Below, piece after piece: positions 1-8,652 of a stretch of DNA of 64,000 nucleotides; the stretch's first letter is position 1, and every line of letters starts with the position of its first letter. The DNA lies in NCBI GenBank assembly GCA_017619375.1, contig JAFZSL010000045.1, positions 124,001 through 188,000 of the forward strand, read 5' to 3'. A program made the position numbers and the translations under genes. The DNA is from Prevotella sp. (GTDB taxonomy: Bacteria > Bacteroidota > Bacteroidia > Bacteroidales > Bacteroidaceae). The notes under the pieces were generated by a model that was given only the letters and a program-made list of their open reading frames with translations, was not told where the DNA came from and did no database searches.

Positions 1-20
1 GATATAATCGTTTTTTTCAC

Positions 21-28
21 TATATTTG
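21..28 (+). promoter_or_regulatory. Bacteroidota -7 element for the first gene
   Basis: TATATTTG fits the Bacteroidota vegetative -7 consensus TAnnTTTG and lies about 40 bp before the first start codon. The -33 partner would fall at or before the window edge, so it cannot be judged. Confidence 0.55.
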
Positions 29-69
29 CATTCTTAAAACCGGTTTCATACCATTTAAATATCAACGTG

Positions 70-753
70 ATGAAAAAGCTACTACTGCTGCTCTTTGCAT
101 GTCCGATGTTGGCTTTTGCCCAGCCCGAGGGCACACCTCCTTCCGTTTTGTCGAAAGGTAACTTGTCTCTGACTCAACTCAGGAGTTGGACTCATCAGGA
201 AGCAATAGGCGACCTTGACAAAGATGGGGTGTCCGATCTTGTGGTTATGGCCACACCCGACTTCCCTGATTTCATCGAGAAAAGGGACGACGGTTACGAA
301 TACAATTACAACCAGCCGGTCTTGGCCATCTTCTTTGGCGAAAAGGACGGGAGTTATCGTTGTTTCAAACAATATGAGAATGTCATTCCTCGACGCATTG
401 ATTCCTTCATGAGCGTGGACTGCGATATTCAGGTCTTAGCCAATGGGGTCATACAGATTGGGTTGGATTATTTCAGCTCCATGGGGTCGTGGGGAAAGAG
501 TGACTACAGCTATAAGTTCAGGTTTCAAAATGGCGACTTTTTCCTCATCGGGCAAGACGAGCATAACTATATGCGCAACACCGGAGAGGCTGAAACGACC
601 AGCTATAATTACCTTACAGCAAGGAAACAATATGTCACTTTCAACATGTTTGACGAAAAGGTCAAGAAAAAGGAGAAATGGAGCCGGCTGCCCAAGAAAC
701 CGCTCAGAAAGCTTGGCACCTGGCTGTTGGGAGAGGACGATGAAGGAATGTAA
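70..753 (+). CDS. Secreted protein with an FG-GAP-like calcium loop
   Basis: This 227-residue protein begins with a signal peptide (MKKLLLLLFACPMLAFAQ) that should be cut before residue 19, so it is exported. The segment GDLDKDGVSDLVV near residue 49 is the Dx[DN]xDGxxD loop seen in FG-GAP/VCBS or EF-hand-like repeats and would bind calcium, but only one copy is visible, so a full propeller is not supported. The C-terminus is basic (KKKEKWSRLPKKPLRK). I take the ATG at 70 rather than the GTG three bases earlier because it directly precedes the lysine pair of the signal peptide. It is probably monocistronic, with its own -7 element upstream. No enzymatic role can be named. Confidence 0.7.
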   Translation: MKKLLLLLFACPMLAFAQPEGTPPSVLSKGNLSLTQLRSWTHQEAIGDLDKDGVSDLVVMATPDFPDFIEKRDDGYEYNYNQPVLAIFFGEKDGSYRCFKQYENVIPRRIDSFMSVDCDIQVLANGVIQIGLDYFSSMGSWGKSDYSYKFRFQNGDFFLIGQDEHNYMRNTGEAETTSYNYLTARKQYVTFNMFDEKVKKKEKWSRLPKKPLRKLGTWLLGEDDEGM

Positions 754-800
754 ATCATGTTAAAAAACGTCATTCTGTTAAAGATATGCGAAAAAGATTG

Positions 801-808
801 TAATTTTG
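801..808 (+). promoter_or_regulatory. -7 element before cstA
   Basis: TAATTTTG matches TAnnTTTG and lies 25 bp before the cstA start codon. I see no good -33 TTTG at 19-21 bp. Confidence 0.5.
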
Positions 809-832
809 CATAATTAAAAACATTATTTTGAT

Positions 833-2386
833 ATGATTTCTTTTTTAGTGAGTCTCTTGGTGCTCATAGCAGGCTATTTCGTCTATGGCAAGTTCGTGGA
901 AAAGGTCTTCGGACCTGATGACAGGCCGACACCGGCTGTCTCAATGACCGACGGGGTGGATTATTTGCCGCTTCCAACGTGGAAGGTGTTCATGATACAG
1001 TTCCTCAACATCGCCGGAACGGGGCCTATCTTCGGAGCCATCATGGGTGCATGGTACGGACCGGGCGCCTATATCTGGATTGTGTTGGGATGTATCTTCG
1101 CGGGAGCCATGCACGACTTCTTCAGCGGTGTGCTATCCATCAGGCACGGTGGTGCCAACTTGCCAGAGCTCATTGGGACTTATCTGGGTAAGAACGCAAA
1201 AGCGGTGATGCTTGTCTTCTCCGTATTCCTGCTCGTCATGGTGGGAGTGGTGTTTGTGTATAGTCCGGCCTTGCTGCTGCAAAACATGGCACCCTTGGGT
1301 CTCATCGTGTGGGTGGTGGTTATCTTCGTCTATTACATACTTGCCACCATGCTGCCCATTGACAAGATAATCGGTCGTTTTTATCCCATTTTCGCATTCT
1401 CCTTGCTCTTCATGGCAGCCGCGCTGTTAGTGGTGCTGTTCATCAAATGGCCTGCCATCCCCGAGCTATGGACAGACTTGTCGCAAGCTAATCATAACGA
1501 CCCCGCATCGCTTTTGGGGGCTGAATCGTTTATTGCTAAAAATCCCGTGTTCCCGTGTCTCTTCCTTACCATAGCATGTGGTGCCATCAGTGGATTCCAT
1601 GCCACGCAAAGTCCGCTCATGGCTCGTTGTCTGAAGAGTGAGCGACTGGCAAGGCCCATCTTCTATGGCTCGATGATTACCGAGGGACTTGTGGCGCTTA
1701 TCTGGGCATCGGTTTCAGCCTATTTCTTCTACTACGGAGGATGGAGAGAGGTCGTGCCAGAGGCTGTCGTCCAACAGTTCAATGAACAACTTCAGGGTGA
1801 TTCTCCAAAGACACTCGTGCAATTCTTCACCGCTCCGGCGGTTGTTCAATATGTCTGCTCGGGATGGCTCGGGGTCTTCGGAGGCATCCTCGCCGTCCTT
1901 GGCGTGGTGGCGGCACCCATTACATCGGGTGACACAGCTTTCCGCAGCGCAAGGCTCATCATTGCCTCTGCCTTGAAGGTGGAGCAACGCACCATTGCCA
2001 AACGACTGTATATCGCACTGCCCATGTTTGCCGCTTCCATCCTCTTGCTCGTATGGCAGATGGAAAACCCGGACGGATTCAACACCATTTGGCAGTATTT
2101 CGGATGGGGCAACCAGACACTCTCTGTGTTCACCTTGTGGGCCATCACCGTCTATCTTGCACGAAATCACAAACCATATGTCATCAGTCTCATTCCCGCA
2201 CTTTTCATGACCACCGTATGCTCCACTTTCATCTTCGTCAGTCCGAATGGAGTCAATGCCATCGAAGGGGTTAACATTCCGTTGTCCATAGGTTATGGAT
2301 TGGGATTGGCATGCTGTGTCTTGGCAGTGGTGTGGTTCACTGCATGGTATAGGAAATTCAGTAATACCGAAAATAATAAGTTGTAA
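833..2386 (+). CDS. cstA: CstA-family carbon starvation / peptide (pyruvate) transporter
   Basis: A 517-residue polytopic inner-membrane protein. The N-terminal block YLPLPTWKVFMIQFLNIAG followed by GTGPIFGAI and AGAMHDFFSG is the conserved CstA signature, and the central ISGFHATQSPLMARC block also belongs to this family. CstA proteins import peptides or pyruvate when carbon is scarce. At 517 residues it is the short form usual in anaerobes; the enterobacterial CstA is about 700 residues and has extra C-terminal helices. A -7 element lies just upstream and the next gene follows after 25 bp, so the two may be co-transcribed. The family is clear; the substrate is inference. Confidence 0.9.
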   Translation: MISFLVSLLVLIAGYFVYGKFVEKVFGPDDRPTPAVSMTDGVDYLPLPTWKVFMIQFLNIAGTGPIFGAIMGAWYGPGAYIWIVLGCIFAGAMHDFFSGVLSIRHGGANLPELIGTYLGKNAKAVMLVFSVFLLVMVGVVFVYSPALLLQNMAPLGLIVWVVVIFVYYILATMLPIDKIIGRFYPIFAFSLLFMAAALLVVLFIKWPAIPELWTDLSQANHNDPASLLGAESFIAKNPVFPCLFLTIACGAISGFHATQSPLMARCLKSERLARPIFYGSMITEGLVALIWASVSAYFFYYGGWREVVPEAVVQQFNEQLQGDSPKTLVQFFTAPAVVQYVCSGWLGVFGGILAVLGVVAAPITSGDTAFRSARLIIASALKVEQRTIAKRLYIALPMFAASILLLVWQMENPDGFNTIWQYFGWGNQTLSVFTLWAITVYLARNHKPYVISLIPALFMTTVCSTFIFVSPNGVNAIEGVNIPLSIGYGLGLACCVLAVVWFTAWYRKFSNTENNKL

Positions 2387-2411
2387 TTAATTGATTGAAA
2401 GGAAAGAAAAG

Positions 2412-2915
2412 ATGAAGAAATTTTATTTGTTGGTCGTGGCACTCGTGGTGACCATGACGGCCAGCGCACAGTTTGAGCAGGGCAAGACCTATATCAGCGC
2501 CTCGCTCTCGGGGTTGGACCTCAATTATAATGGCTCCACCAAGTTCAGTTGCGGACTGGAGGCCAAAGGTGGTTATTTTCTTGAAGACAACCTCATGCTT
2601 TTGGGCAATGTGGGGTACACACGCGTAGGTGGCGACGACCCCTCTCCGGACAGGTTTGTCTTCGGAGCCATGGGACGTTATTACATCATACAAAACGGCA
2701 TCTATCTTGGGGCTGGAGTCAATTACAAGCATTCCAACCATTCCTACAATGATATCATGCCGACAGTGGAAGTGGGATACGCCTTTTTCATCAACCGCAC
2801 TGTCACCATCGAGCCTGCTCTCTATTACGAGCAGTCGATGAAGAACCATGGTGATTATTCCAACGTGGGAATCAGGTTGGGACTGGGTGTCTACCTCTTT
2901 ACCAACAAAAACTGA
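2412..2915 (+). CDS. Small outer-membrane beta-barrel protein
   Basis: 167 residues with a signal peptide ending in SAQ (MKKFYLLVVALVVTMTASAQ). The rest alternates polar and aromatic or small residues in glycine-rich strands (YISASLSGLDLNY, GYFLEDNLMLLGNVGYTRV, NGIYLGAGVNYKHSN) and ends in a strand (VGIRLGLGVYLF), typical of eight-stranded outer-membrane barrels of the OmpX/OmpA type. The ATG at 2412 is chosen over an upstream in-frame start at 2391 because it opens the signal peptide. It ends with a TGA directly abutting the recR ATG, so recR is probably translated by coupling to it. Function unknown beyond the barrel fold. Confidence 0.75.
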   Translation: MKKFYLLVVALVVTMTASAQFEQGKTYISASLSGLDLNYNGSTKFSCGLEAKGGYFLEDNLMLLGNVGYTRVGGDDPSPDRFVFGAMGRYYIIQNGIYLGAGVNYKHSNHSYNDIMPTVEVGYAFFINRTVTIEPALYYEQSMKNHGDYSNVGIRLGLGVYLFTNKN

Positions 2916-3527
2916 ATGTACCAGCAATATCCCTCGACACTACTTGAGAAAGCGGTGGGCGAGTTCGCCAAATTGCCTGGCATAGGGCGCAAGACGGCCT
3001 TGCGCCTTGTATTGCACACGCTTCGACAGCCTGTTGCCGACGTGGAGAGTTTCACAGAGGCTGTGGGAAGATTGAGACGTGAGGTCACTTATTGTGGCAT
3101 TTGCCATAACATCAGCGACGCGCCTGTCTGCTCCATCTGCTCCGACACGAAACGAGACCGTTCCGTCGTTTGCGTTGTCGAGAACATACAGGATGTGATG
3201 GCTGTCGAGAACACCCAGCAATTCCATGGATTATACCATGTCTTGGGAGGTGTCATCTCGCCCATGGATGGAGTGGCTCCTTCCGACTTGCAGATACAGT
3301 CGCTCGTCGAACGTGTGGAAGCGGGTGGGGTGGAGGAGGTCATTCTTGCTCTGGGAAGTACCATGGAGGGAGACACCACCAATTTTTATATCTCAAGGAA
3401 ACTCGCTCCCTTCGACGTGAATCTCACGGTGTTGGCTCGGGGCATCTCGGTAGGCGACGAATTGGAATATACCGACGAGGTGACATTGGGGCGCTCCATC
3501 ATCAACCGCACGCCTTTCGGAAAGTAG
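2916..3527 (+). CDS. recR: Recombination mediator protein RecR
   Basis: The 203-residue length matches RecR. The N-terminal helix-hairpin-helix PGIGRKTA lies at residues 21-28, a four-cysteine zinc site at C60, C63, C72 and C75 (TYCGIC, VCSICSD), then a Toprim domain beginning with [15 protein letters not shown] and containing [11 protein letters not shown]. RecR works with RecO and RecF to load RecA on gapped single-stranded DNA in the cytoplasm. The start codon follows immediately after the stop of the small outer-membrane barrel gene, implying shared transcription, although the two are functionally unrelated. Confidence 0.96.
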   Translation: MYQQYPSTLLEKAVGEFAKLPGIGRKTALRLVLHTLRQPVADVESFTEAVGRLRREVTYCGICHNISDAPVCSICSDTKRDRSVVCVVENIQDVMAVENTQQFHGLYHVLGGVISPMDGVAPSDLQIQSLVERVEAGGVEEVILALGSTMEGDTTNFYISRKLAPFDVNLTVLARGISVGDELEYTDEVTLGRSIINRTPFGK

Positions 3528-3554
3528 GTGCGGACTCTGGAAATAAAATAATGA

Positions 3555-3995
3555 ATGACAATGAAGAAGACAAGAACGGTATTGTTGACAACCTTGTGGG
3601 GAGCGCTTCTGTTGGCGCTGCTCATCATTTTGGCGTATGAGATGTCGGTTGTCGTTCCGGGGAGGCTCGCAGGCAACGTCGTGGCGGAATATGGTACGGC
3701 TGTGATTCTCGAGTTGTTGGCACTGGTGCTCATACCCCTTTCGTTTTGGCTTTTCAGATGGAAGAAGGTAAGGGAGGACTTGGGACAAAGGAAGGAAGAT
3801 GCATTGCTCTTATGGGGAATGGTCAGGTTGCTGATGCTGTGTCTTCCCATGTTGGCAAGCATCTTGGCCTATTACTTCTTCCTCACCCCCACTTTTTATT
3901 ATCTCGCACTAATCTTGGCCATCTGCCTTTTCTTCGTATATCCATCGGCAGGCAGGTGTGCAAGGGAAGTGGAAACAGGTAAACCGAAGGAATGA
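3555..3995 (+). CDS. Four-helix membrane protein of unknown function
   Basis: 146 residues with four hydrophobic segments (about residues 8-30, 47-66, 85-107 and 111-130), separated by a charged loop RWKKVREDLGQRKEDA. I do not recognise the family. Starts at 3555 or 3561 (MTMKKTR) are both possible. Its stop overlaps the next gene's start in an ATGA arrangement at 3992-3995, so it is translationally coupled to the glycosyltransferase and may share its membrane context. Small membrane proteins in this position are common in Bacteroidota. Confidence 0.7.
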   Translation: MTMKKTRTVLLTTLWGALLLALLIILAYEMSVVVPGRLAGNVVAEYGTAVILELLALVLIPLSFWLFRWKKVREDLGQRKEDALLLWGMVRLLMLCLPMLASILAYYFFLTPTFYYLALILAICLFFVYPSAGRCAREVETGKPKE

Positions 3996-5191
3996 AACTT
4001 ACTGTCGTCATTGTCAACTACAACGTAAGGCATTACTTGCACCAATGCCTTTACAGCCTGCGCCGGGCCATCAAGGGGCTCGACGCAGAGGTGTATGTTG
4101 TGGACAACCATTCTCGTGACGGTAGTGTGGGCTACGTGTCCAAATATTTCCAAGAGGTTAATTTTGTGGAGAGCAACCACAACTTGGGATTCGCCAGGGC
4201 CAACAACATCGCCATAAGGCAGTCGGAGGGGGAGTATGTGCTGCTCCTCAACCCCGACACTGTGGTCGGAGAGGATACCATACGCAATGTCTTGCAGTTC
4301 ATGGACGAGCATCAGGAGGCCGGTGGTGTAGGGGTGCGTATGCTGAAGGCTGACGGCACAAAGGCAATGGAGTCGAGAAGGGGGCTGCCCACACCAATGA
4401 CATCTTTTTATAAGATGGTCGGGTTGTGTAAGCGTTTTCCCGACAGCAAGACCTTTGGAAAGTATTATATGAGTTATTTGCCGTGGGACGAGCCGGTGCA
4501 GATCGAGGTGATCAGTGGGGCGTTCTGCATGCTTAGAAGGACGGCAGTGCAAAAAGTGGGGCTGCTTGATGAGGACTTCTTCATGTACGGGGAGGACATC
4601 GACTTGTCATATAGGTTGCTCAAAGGCGGATTCCAAAACTGGTACCTTCCGGAAACCATACTCCACTACAAGGGGGAGAGCACGCAGAAGTCTTCTTTCA
4701 GATACGTTCATGTGTTCTACGAAGCCATGCTCATCTTCTTTAGGAAGCATTATGGCAGTTCCAGCCTTTGGCTCACCATCCCTATCAAGATGGCCATATA
4801 CCTCAAGGCGACTTTGGCACTCATCCAGATGCAGATGGCAAAGATGAGGAAGGCGTTGGGGTTCTTCAGCCCGAGAAGGAGAAGGGAGCCCGACTACATC
4901 TTCATCGGTTCGGTGTCTTCCATCACGCAGTGTAGGAAATTGGCAAGGAAAAAGGGATTGTCCGGGGAATTCATCGTCGCAAATGAAAAAGTTAGGCCGG
5001 AGGGGCATCTCTCCTTGTTGGATGAAATCACCACTTCGAAAACCATCAAGTACATCGTGTATGACATCGAGGCTTATGCGTTCAAAACCATTCTCGACAT
5101 CTTTGCCCAGCAACCAGTCGAAAATGTGATGATTGGAACCTACAATCCTCGTACAAAAACCATTATCACGGCGGAGGAAATACTCAAATGA
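3992..5191 (+). CDS. Family 2 glycosyltransferase with an extra C-terminal domain
   Basis: 399 residues. The N-terminal GT-A domain shows VVIVNYNV at the start, VVDNHSRDGSV, NLGFARANN, the metal-site region LLNPDT, and the acceptor-loop block FFMYGEDIDLSYRL followed by YKGEST, as in rhamnosyltransferase-like GT2 enzymes that build surface polysaccharide at the inner face of the membrane. After an amphipathic or membrane-proximal stretch (about 250-285), residues 305-399 form a separate alpha/beta segment (DYIFIGSVSSI..., KYIVYDIEAYAF) that is not part of the catalytic fold and that I cannot name. It overlaps the genes before and after by 4 bases each, so a tight three-gene unit is likely. Confidence 0.88.
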   Translation: MKLTVVIVNYNVRHYLHQCLYSLRRAIKGLDAEVYVVDNHSRDGSVGYVSKYFQEVNFVESNHNLGFARANNIAIRQSEGEYVLLLNPDTVVGEDTIRNVLQFMDEHQEAGGVGVRMLKADGTKAMESRRGLPTPMTSFYKMVGLCKRFPDSKTFGKYYMSYLPWDEPVQIEVISGAFCMLRRTAVQKVGLLDEDFFMYGEDIDLSYRLLKGGFQNWYLPETILHYKGESTQKSSFRYVHVFYEAMLIFFRKHYGSSSLWLTIPIKMAIYLKATLALIQMQMAKMRKALGFFSPRRRREPDYIFIGSVSSITQCRKLARKKGLSGEFIVANEKVRPEGHLSLLDEITTSKTIKYIVYDIEAYAFKTILDIFAQQPVENVMIGTYNPRTKTIITAEEILK

Positions 5192-5709
5192 TTGGATTTT
5201 ATGAAGACAAGGCATTGAGGCTTAGGGCTTTGGAACCAGAAGACCTTGATTTTCTCTATGCCATTGAAAATGATGTGGAACTATGGGACGTGGGCAATGC
5301 CAATGTGCCTTATTCCCGTTTTTCGCTCAACAACTACCTGCTCTCCTCTTCCTCAGACATCTACGCCGACAAGCAGATGAGGCTGGTCATGGAAGACAAC
5401 CATGGAACCCCAGTGGGGTTGCTCGACATCTTCAATTTTGACCCGCGTCACAGCAGGGCCGAACTGGGCATCGCTGTGGAGAAACGGGTGCGCAATCATG
5501 GGTATGGGTGCAAGGCCGTAAGGCTCGCCGTCGAATATGCCAAAAGTGTTCTCCATTTGCATCAATTATATGCTGTTGTGGGTGCCTACAATTCATCCTC
5601 GCTGAAAATCTTTCAAGAAGCAGGTTTTTCTAAGGGCGCAACACTGAAAGAATGGATTTTTGATGGGCAATGTTACCATGATGCATTGGTGATGCAAATT
5701 TTTATGTAA
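5188..5709 (+). CDS. GNAT-family N-acetyltransferase (RimJ/RimL-like)
   Basis: 173 residues with the GNAT layout: RLRALEPEDLDFLYAIEND at the start (the 'LRxxxxxD' entry of RimJ-type enzymes), a beta-strand VGLLDIFNFDPRHSRAELGI, and an acetyl-CoA loop VEKRVRNHGYGCKAVRLAV resembling Q/RxxGxG/A, followed by LHQLYAVVGAYNSSSLKIFQEAGF, the typical 'N..S..lyek.GF' motif. It overlaps the glycosyltransferase stop by 4 bases. It could acetylate an amine on a sugar, peptide or small molecule; the substrate cannot be told from the sequence. Confidence 0.88.
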   Translation: MIGFYEDKALRLRALEPEDLDFLYAIENDVELWDVGNANVPYSRFSLNNYLLSSSSDIYADKQMRLVMEDNHGTPVGLLDIFNFDPRHSRAELGIAVEKRVRNHGYGCKAVRLAVEYAKSVLHLHQLYAVVGAYNSSSLKIFQEAGFSKGATLKEWIFDGQCYHDALVMQIFM

Positions 5710-5748
5710 AAAAACGAGGAAAAATTTTTTTAATTAGAAAAATATTCC

Positions 5749-5756
5749 TAACTTTG
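5749..5756 (+). promoter_or_regulatory. -7 element for tRNA-Asp
   Basis: TAACTTTG lies 29 bp before the tRNA and is a perfect TAnnTTTG match. The upstream region is A/T-rich with no exact TTTG. Confidence 0.65.
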
Positions 5757-5785
5757 CATCCGCAAATCAGAATAATGACCGATAA

Positions 5786-5859
5786 GGTGCGTTAGTTCAG
5801 TTGGTTAGAATGCCGGCCTGTCACGCCGGAGGTCACGAGTCCGAGTCTCGTACGCACCG
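5786..5859 (+). tRNA. tRNA-Asp (GTC)
   Basis: A full cloverleaf can be drawn: acceptor GGTGCGT pairs with ACGCACC, the D-loop contains TTCAGTTGGTTAGAA, the anticodon loop CTGTCAC has GTC at its centre, and the T-loop reads GAGTCCGAGTCTC. The discriminator is G, as expected for Asp. No complete CCA is encoded. Confidence 0.97.
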
Positions 5860-5862
5860 CAT

Positions 5863-5888
5863 AGCCCGCCTAAAAGGTGGGCTTTTTT
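5863..5888 (+). terminator. Rho-independent terminator after tRNA-Asp
   Basis: AGCCCGCCT and AGGTGGGCT form a 9-bp stem (one G-U pair) around an AAA loop, followed by six T residues. The tRNA is thus its own transcription unit. Confidence 0.85.
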
Positions 5889-5894
5889 AGTGTT

Positions 5895-6260
5895 ATGGGC
5901 AGAAACAAATTTTCACAAAAGGAAATACAAGAGATTGCAAAACTCTTGAGAATGAAGAACGAGGGCAATCGTGCCAAGCAGAAATGCATCAGGCACACCC
6001 TCCGTGTGGACTATGAGTTCAATATCTCCGATTTCAACGAACCAGGAAAGGCTTTCGGTGAGGAGGAACTGATGGCTGCTGTCAAGCGGGGAGCCATCGC
6101 CATACTCGACGACGCCACCATTGAGGCAATGAAGGAGAAAAGGGCCAGGGATAGGGCGCGCGACGAGGAGGAACGCCTGAAAGAGGCTGCAGAGAAAGGT
6201 GAACAAACCGACTGGCAGCAAGCATTGAAAGAATGGGAGGATTATTATAAGGACTCATGA
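5895..6260 (+). CDS. Charged cytoplasmic protein of unknown function
   Basis: 121 residues, no signal peptide or membrane segment, rich in Lys, Glu and Arg with a long C-terminal helix (ATIEAMKEKRARDRARDEEERLKEAA) likely to be a coiled coil. The N-terminal half (KFSQKEIQEIAKLLRMKNEGNRAKQK, then HTLRVDYEFNISDF) has the look of a small conserved Bacteroidota protein, but I cannot name the family. I use the ATG at 5895, since the upstream GTG start at 5877 would lie inside the tRNA terminator. Its stop overlaps the next gene's ATG, so the two are coupled. Confidence 0.7.
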   Translation: MGRNKFSQKEIQEIAKLLRMKNEGNRAKQKCIRHTLRVDYEFNISDFNEPGKAFGEEELMAAVKRGAIAILDDATIEAMKEKRARDRARDEEERLKEAAEKGEQTDWQQALKEWEDYYKDS

Positions 6261-7426
6261 AGTATCGGCTTTGGGCATCGCTCTTCATGTTTATAGTGTT
6301 GGCGTTTGGCATGGTTTTGCCGGCCCATGCTCAGTTTTTCTCCAAGATGCGTATCTTGGAGAAGAATTTCTGCGATACCATCCCCATTGAATTCCGCCGT
6401 GGTAGGATTATCATCCCGGTGGAAATTGAGGGACATGCACATCGGTTTATTTTCGATACCGGCTGTAGCGTGGGACTGATGTTCACTGACCGTGCCGTCT
6501 CCTTGAAAAAGAAGTTTGGCCTCACCTTGGCAAACGATGCGGCCGGTAATGTGCATCTTTCCGGTGTGAAATGCATCCCAGAGATGCATATTGGCCATGT
6601 CACAGTCAGAAACTACCGGGTCGTCCTCACTCCCACCCAAAGTATGGTCAATAACGAATACGACTGCCGTCAGATCGTTGGGTGCATTGGAAGTGACTTT
6701 GTCTCAAAGTGTCGTTCCGTGAAAATTGATACCGAAAAGGGCATCATGGTCATCACCGACAAGCAGGGTTTCTTTGATAGTGAAAAGGGCTTTCGTTTCT
6801 CGTTCAAAGAAGATGCAAGGGTGCCATATCTGCAGGTCTCGACTCGTGCTGACAAAACGCGATGGTGTCTGCTTGATACTGGCTTTCCTGGTTTTCTTGA
6901 TGTGCGACGCAAAGATATCGCTGAGGCGGATACGCTCGACACCGCCATTGGGAGCATCACAGCCGGGGTCTATGGCAAGACCGACGAAGAGCGCCTGCTA
7001 ATGCTTCGCTTGGACAGTCTACGCATAGGTGATTGCGTGTTCCGCCAAGTGACAACCAACTGTCAGTCTGCCAATGATTTTGTCTTGGGCAGTTTAATCC
7101 TTAAATACGGTTCGATGGTCATCGACTACAACACACACAAGATGATTTTCCACCCGTATCAATATGACAAAGGCGTGATGGTGGCAAACTCGTTCAACGA
7201 TTTTATGTTGATGACACGCAATGACGACAATCTCTATGTCACCCTCGTGTGGAGCAAGAGCCGCGCCTATGCCCAAGGGATACGTTTGGGCGACCGCCTG
7301 ACCCATATCGACGGTGTCGATGTCAGTGGCAACCCATGCGCCTATTTGAACCTTGCTCCCGGCGACCACGTCTTCACCTTTACTAATATGGAAGGAGAGA
7401 TAAAAGAGATTCCGTTAAATAAGTGA
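6257..7426 (+). CDS. Exported retropepsin-like aspartyl protease with PDZ-like tail
   Basis: 389 residues with a signal peptide (VLPAHAQ, cut near residue 26). Two lobes each carry the aspartyl-protease triad D-T-G: FDTGCSVG with D67 and LLDTGFPGF with D207. This is the arrangement of a two-domain pepsin-like enzyme built from retropepsin units. Residues about 315-375 (LYVTLVWSKSRAYAQGIRLGDRLTHIDG) resemble a PDZ domain, which would bind peptide C-termini. It is likely periplasmic or surface-located, cleaving or sensing peptides. It overlaps the small charged gene upstream by 4 bases. The substrate is unknown. Confidence 0.82.
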   Translation: MKYRLWASLFMFIVLAFGMVLPAHAQFFSKMRILEKNFCDTIPIEFRRGRIIIPVEIEGHAHRFIFDTGCSVGLMFTDRAVSLKKKFGLTLANDAAGNVHLSGVKCIPEMHIGHVTVRNYRVVLTPTQSMVNNEYDCRQIVGCIGSDFVSKCRSVKIDTEKGIMVITDKQGFFDSEKGFRFSFKEDARVPYLQVSTRADKTRWCLLDTGFPGFLDVRRKDIAEADTLDTAIGSITAGVYGKTDEERLLMLRLDSLRIGDCVFRQVTTNCQSANDFVLGSLILKYGSMVIDYNTHKMIFHPYQYDKGVMVANSFNDFMLMTRNDDNLYVTLVWSKSRAYAQGIRLGDRLTHIDGVDVSGNPCAYLNLAPGDHVFTFTNMEGEIKEIPLNK

Positions 7427-7458
7427 TCAGCGGGGACGGAGTTTTTGATTCAATGGAA

Positions 7459-8145
7459 TTACTCCTCTTCGTCATCGCAATGGTCTCCGTCGGCTTCAAA
7501 TTCTTGCTTCTCTGTTTTTGAGAACACGGGCTTCATTCCATCCCATTTGAAGGTGTGGATGAAGTAGCCCTGTGAATTTGTTTCTGTAATTTGCAATTCC
7601 TTGCCTTCTTCTGGCAAATCATAGTAGAATTTCCTGTCTTCAGTCGTTCTGAAACCGTCAATGATCTGCGGTTCAGGAGTAAGGGTGTGTCTCTTGGCGT
7701 CGTAGTCGTAGAAACATACGAAATGTATGTTGGGGGTATTGTCAACCCCACCAAAATATATTCCGAGCAAGCGGTGCCCATTGGAACGCTTCCAGTAGCA
7801 TGCTCTCATGAATTCGTGCCGTTCTGCGTTACCCCACCAGTCGACTTGGACAAAACCGTTCTTAGGCTTGTTGTGTACAACAATTTGGTCATTGTTATAA
7901 GCGTCTCTGCCCACCACGCCTTTTCTCATCGTTTTGACAGCCGAGCGAAGCATCCATGTGGGCCACTTCTTATTGAAACAGTCAAGCATGGTGACAAGAG
8001 AACCATCGGGCACATCCTTCAGGGTAATGTTCTCCCACTCGTTGGCAATTACTTCCAAGTCTGTTGAACCACTGAACATATTCTGACCTGCTGCTGTCAT
8101 GCTTGTTATCAGCGTGATCAAGGTCACCAAAATATACTTCTTCAT
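7459..8145 (-). CDS. Secreted protein of unknown function
   Basis: 228 residues. The signal peptide (MKKYILVTLITLITSMTAAG, then Q) directs export; the ATG at 8145 is preferred to the one two codons upstream. The mature part is soluble, contains FVQVDWWGNAERHEF and a very acidic end (EADGDHCDDEEE). I recognise no domain. A strong promoter (TTTG-N20-TAAATTTG) stands at 8190-8221, so it is transcribed alone and converges with the protease gene. Confidence 0.7.
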   Translation of the reverse strand: MKKYILVTLITLITSMTAAGQNMFSGSTDLEVIANEWENITLKDVPDGSLVTMLDCFNKKWPTWMLRSAVKTMRKGVVGRDAYNNDQIVVHNKPKNGFVQVDWWGNAERHEFMRACYWKRSNGHRLLGIYFGGVDNTPNIHFVCFYDYDAKRHTLTPEPQIIDGFRTTEDRKFYYDLPEEGKELQITETNSQGYFIHTFKWDGMKPVFSKTEKQEFEADGDHCDDEEE

Positions 8146-8189
8146 AAACAATACTTTTTGTGTGTTAAATCATCTTTTGACTTTCACCG

Positions 8190-8221
8190 CAAATTTAATC
8201 CTATTTATTCATTCTTGCAAA
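8190..8221 (-). promoter_or_regulatory. Complete promoter for the minus-strand secreted protein
   Basis: On the minus strand TTTG (8221-8218) and TAAATTTG (8197-8190) are separated by 20 bp, the ideal Bacteroidota spacing. Confidence 0.75.
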
Positions 8222-8565
8222 TATTACCATGATTTTTGTTGAATTGAGTGGAACGTTGGAAACAGGAAATAATTCATATAGTGCGAAAAAATACCTATGG
8301 ATTTGGAACTATAATATGGTTTTCTATTATCGCAACGTTTTCTATTGATGCTTACAGCTATGCTGAACAATGGAAAGAATTTCCTTACATCGTAGCCCTG
8401 ACGGACAGCGACCCGACCTCAACAAGAATCTCAAGCCTTACAGCCAACAATCACAGAATGCTACGACCTAAGTGGTCGCCGCACAAACCAGTCTCAGCGA
8501 GGCTTTTTTTTGATGCTTTCTTACATTTTTCTATCGATTTGAGGCACATTCCATTCTCTTTTTTA

Positions 8566-8573
8566 TATATTTG
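8566..8573 (+). promoter_or_regulatory. -7 element before the MFS gene
   Basis: TATATTTG lies 79 bp before the chosen start codon; a TTTG occurs at 8538-8541, giving a 24-bp gap, which is longer than usual. Confidence 0.45.
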
Positions 8574-8652
8574 CATGGGATTTTTACCATCTCACCAGAA
8601 CGATGCCACGACGCTGAAAAATGGGGAATGTAATAATACTGCTATTGGTTTT

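Larger units (their letters stand above)
8146..8652. other. Intergenic region between divergent genes
   Basis: About 500 bp. It holds the minus-strand promoter at 8190-8221 and a plus-strand TATATTTG at 8566-8573 that would serve the MFS gene. The open frame running through it into the MFS gene has no protein-like composition. Otherwise I see nothing here. Confidence 0.5.

Noticed and set aside
8248-8652. N-terminal extension of the MFS transporter
   Set aside because: The frame is open by chance; it contains the promoter and lacks transporter sequence.
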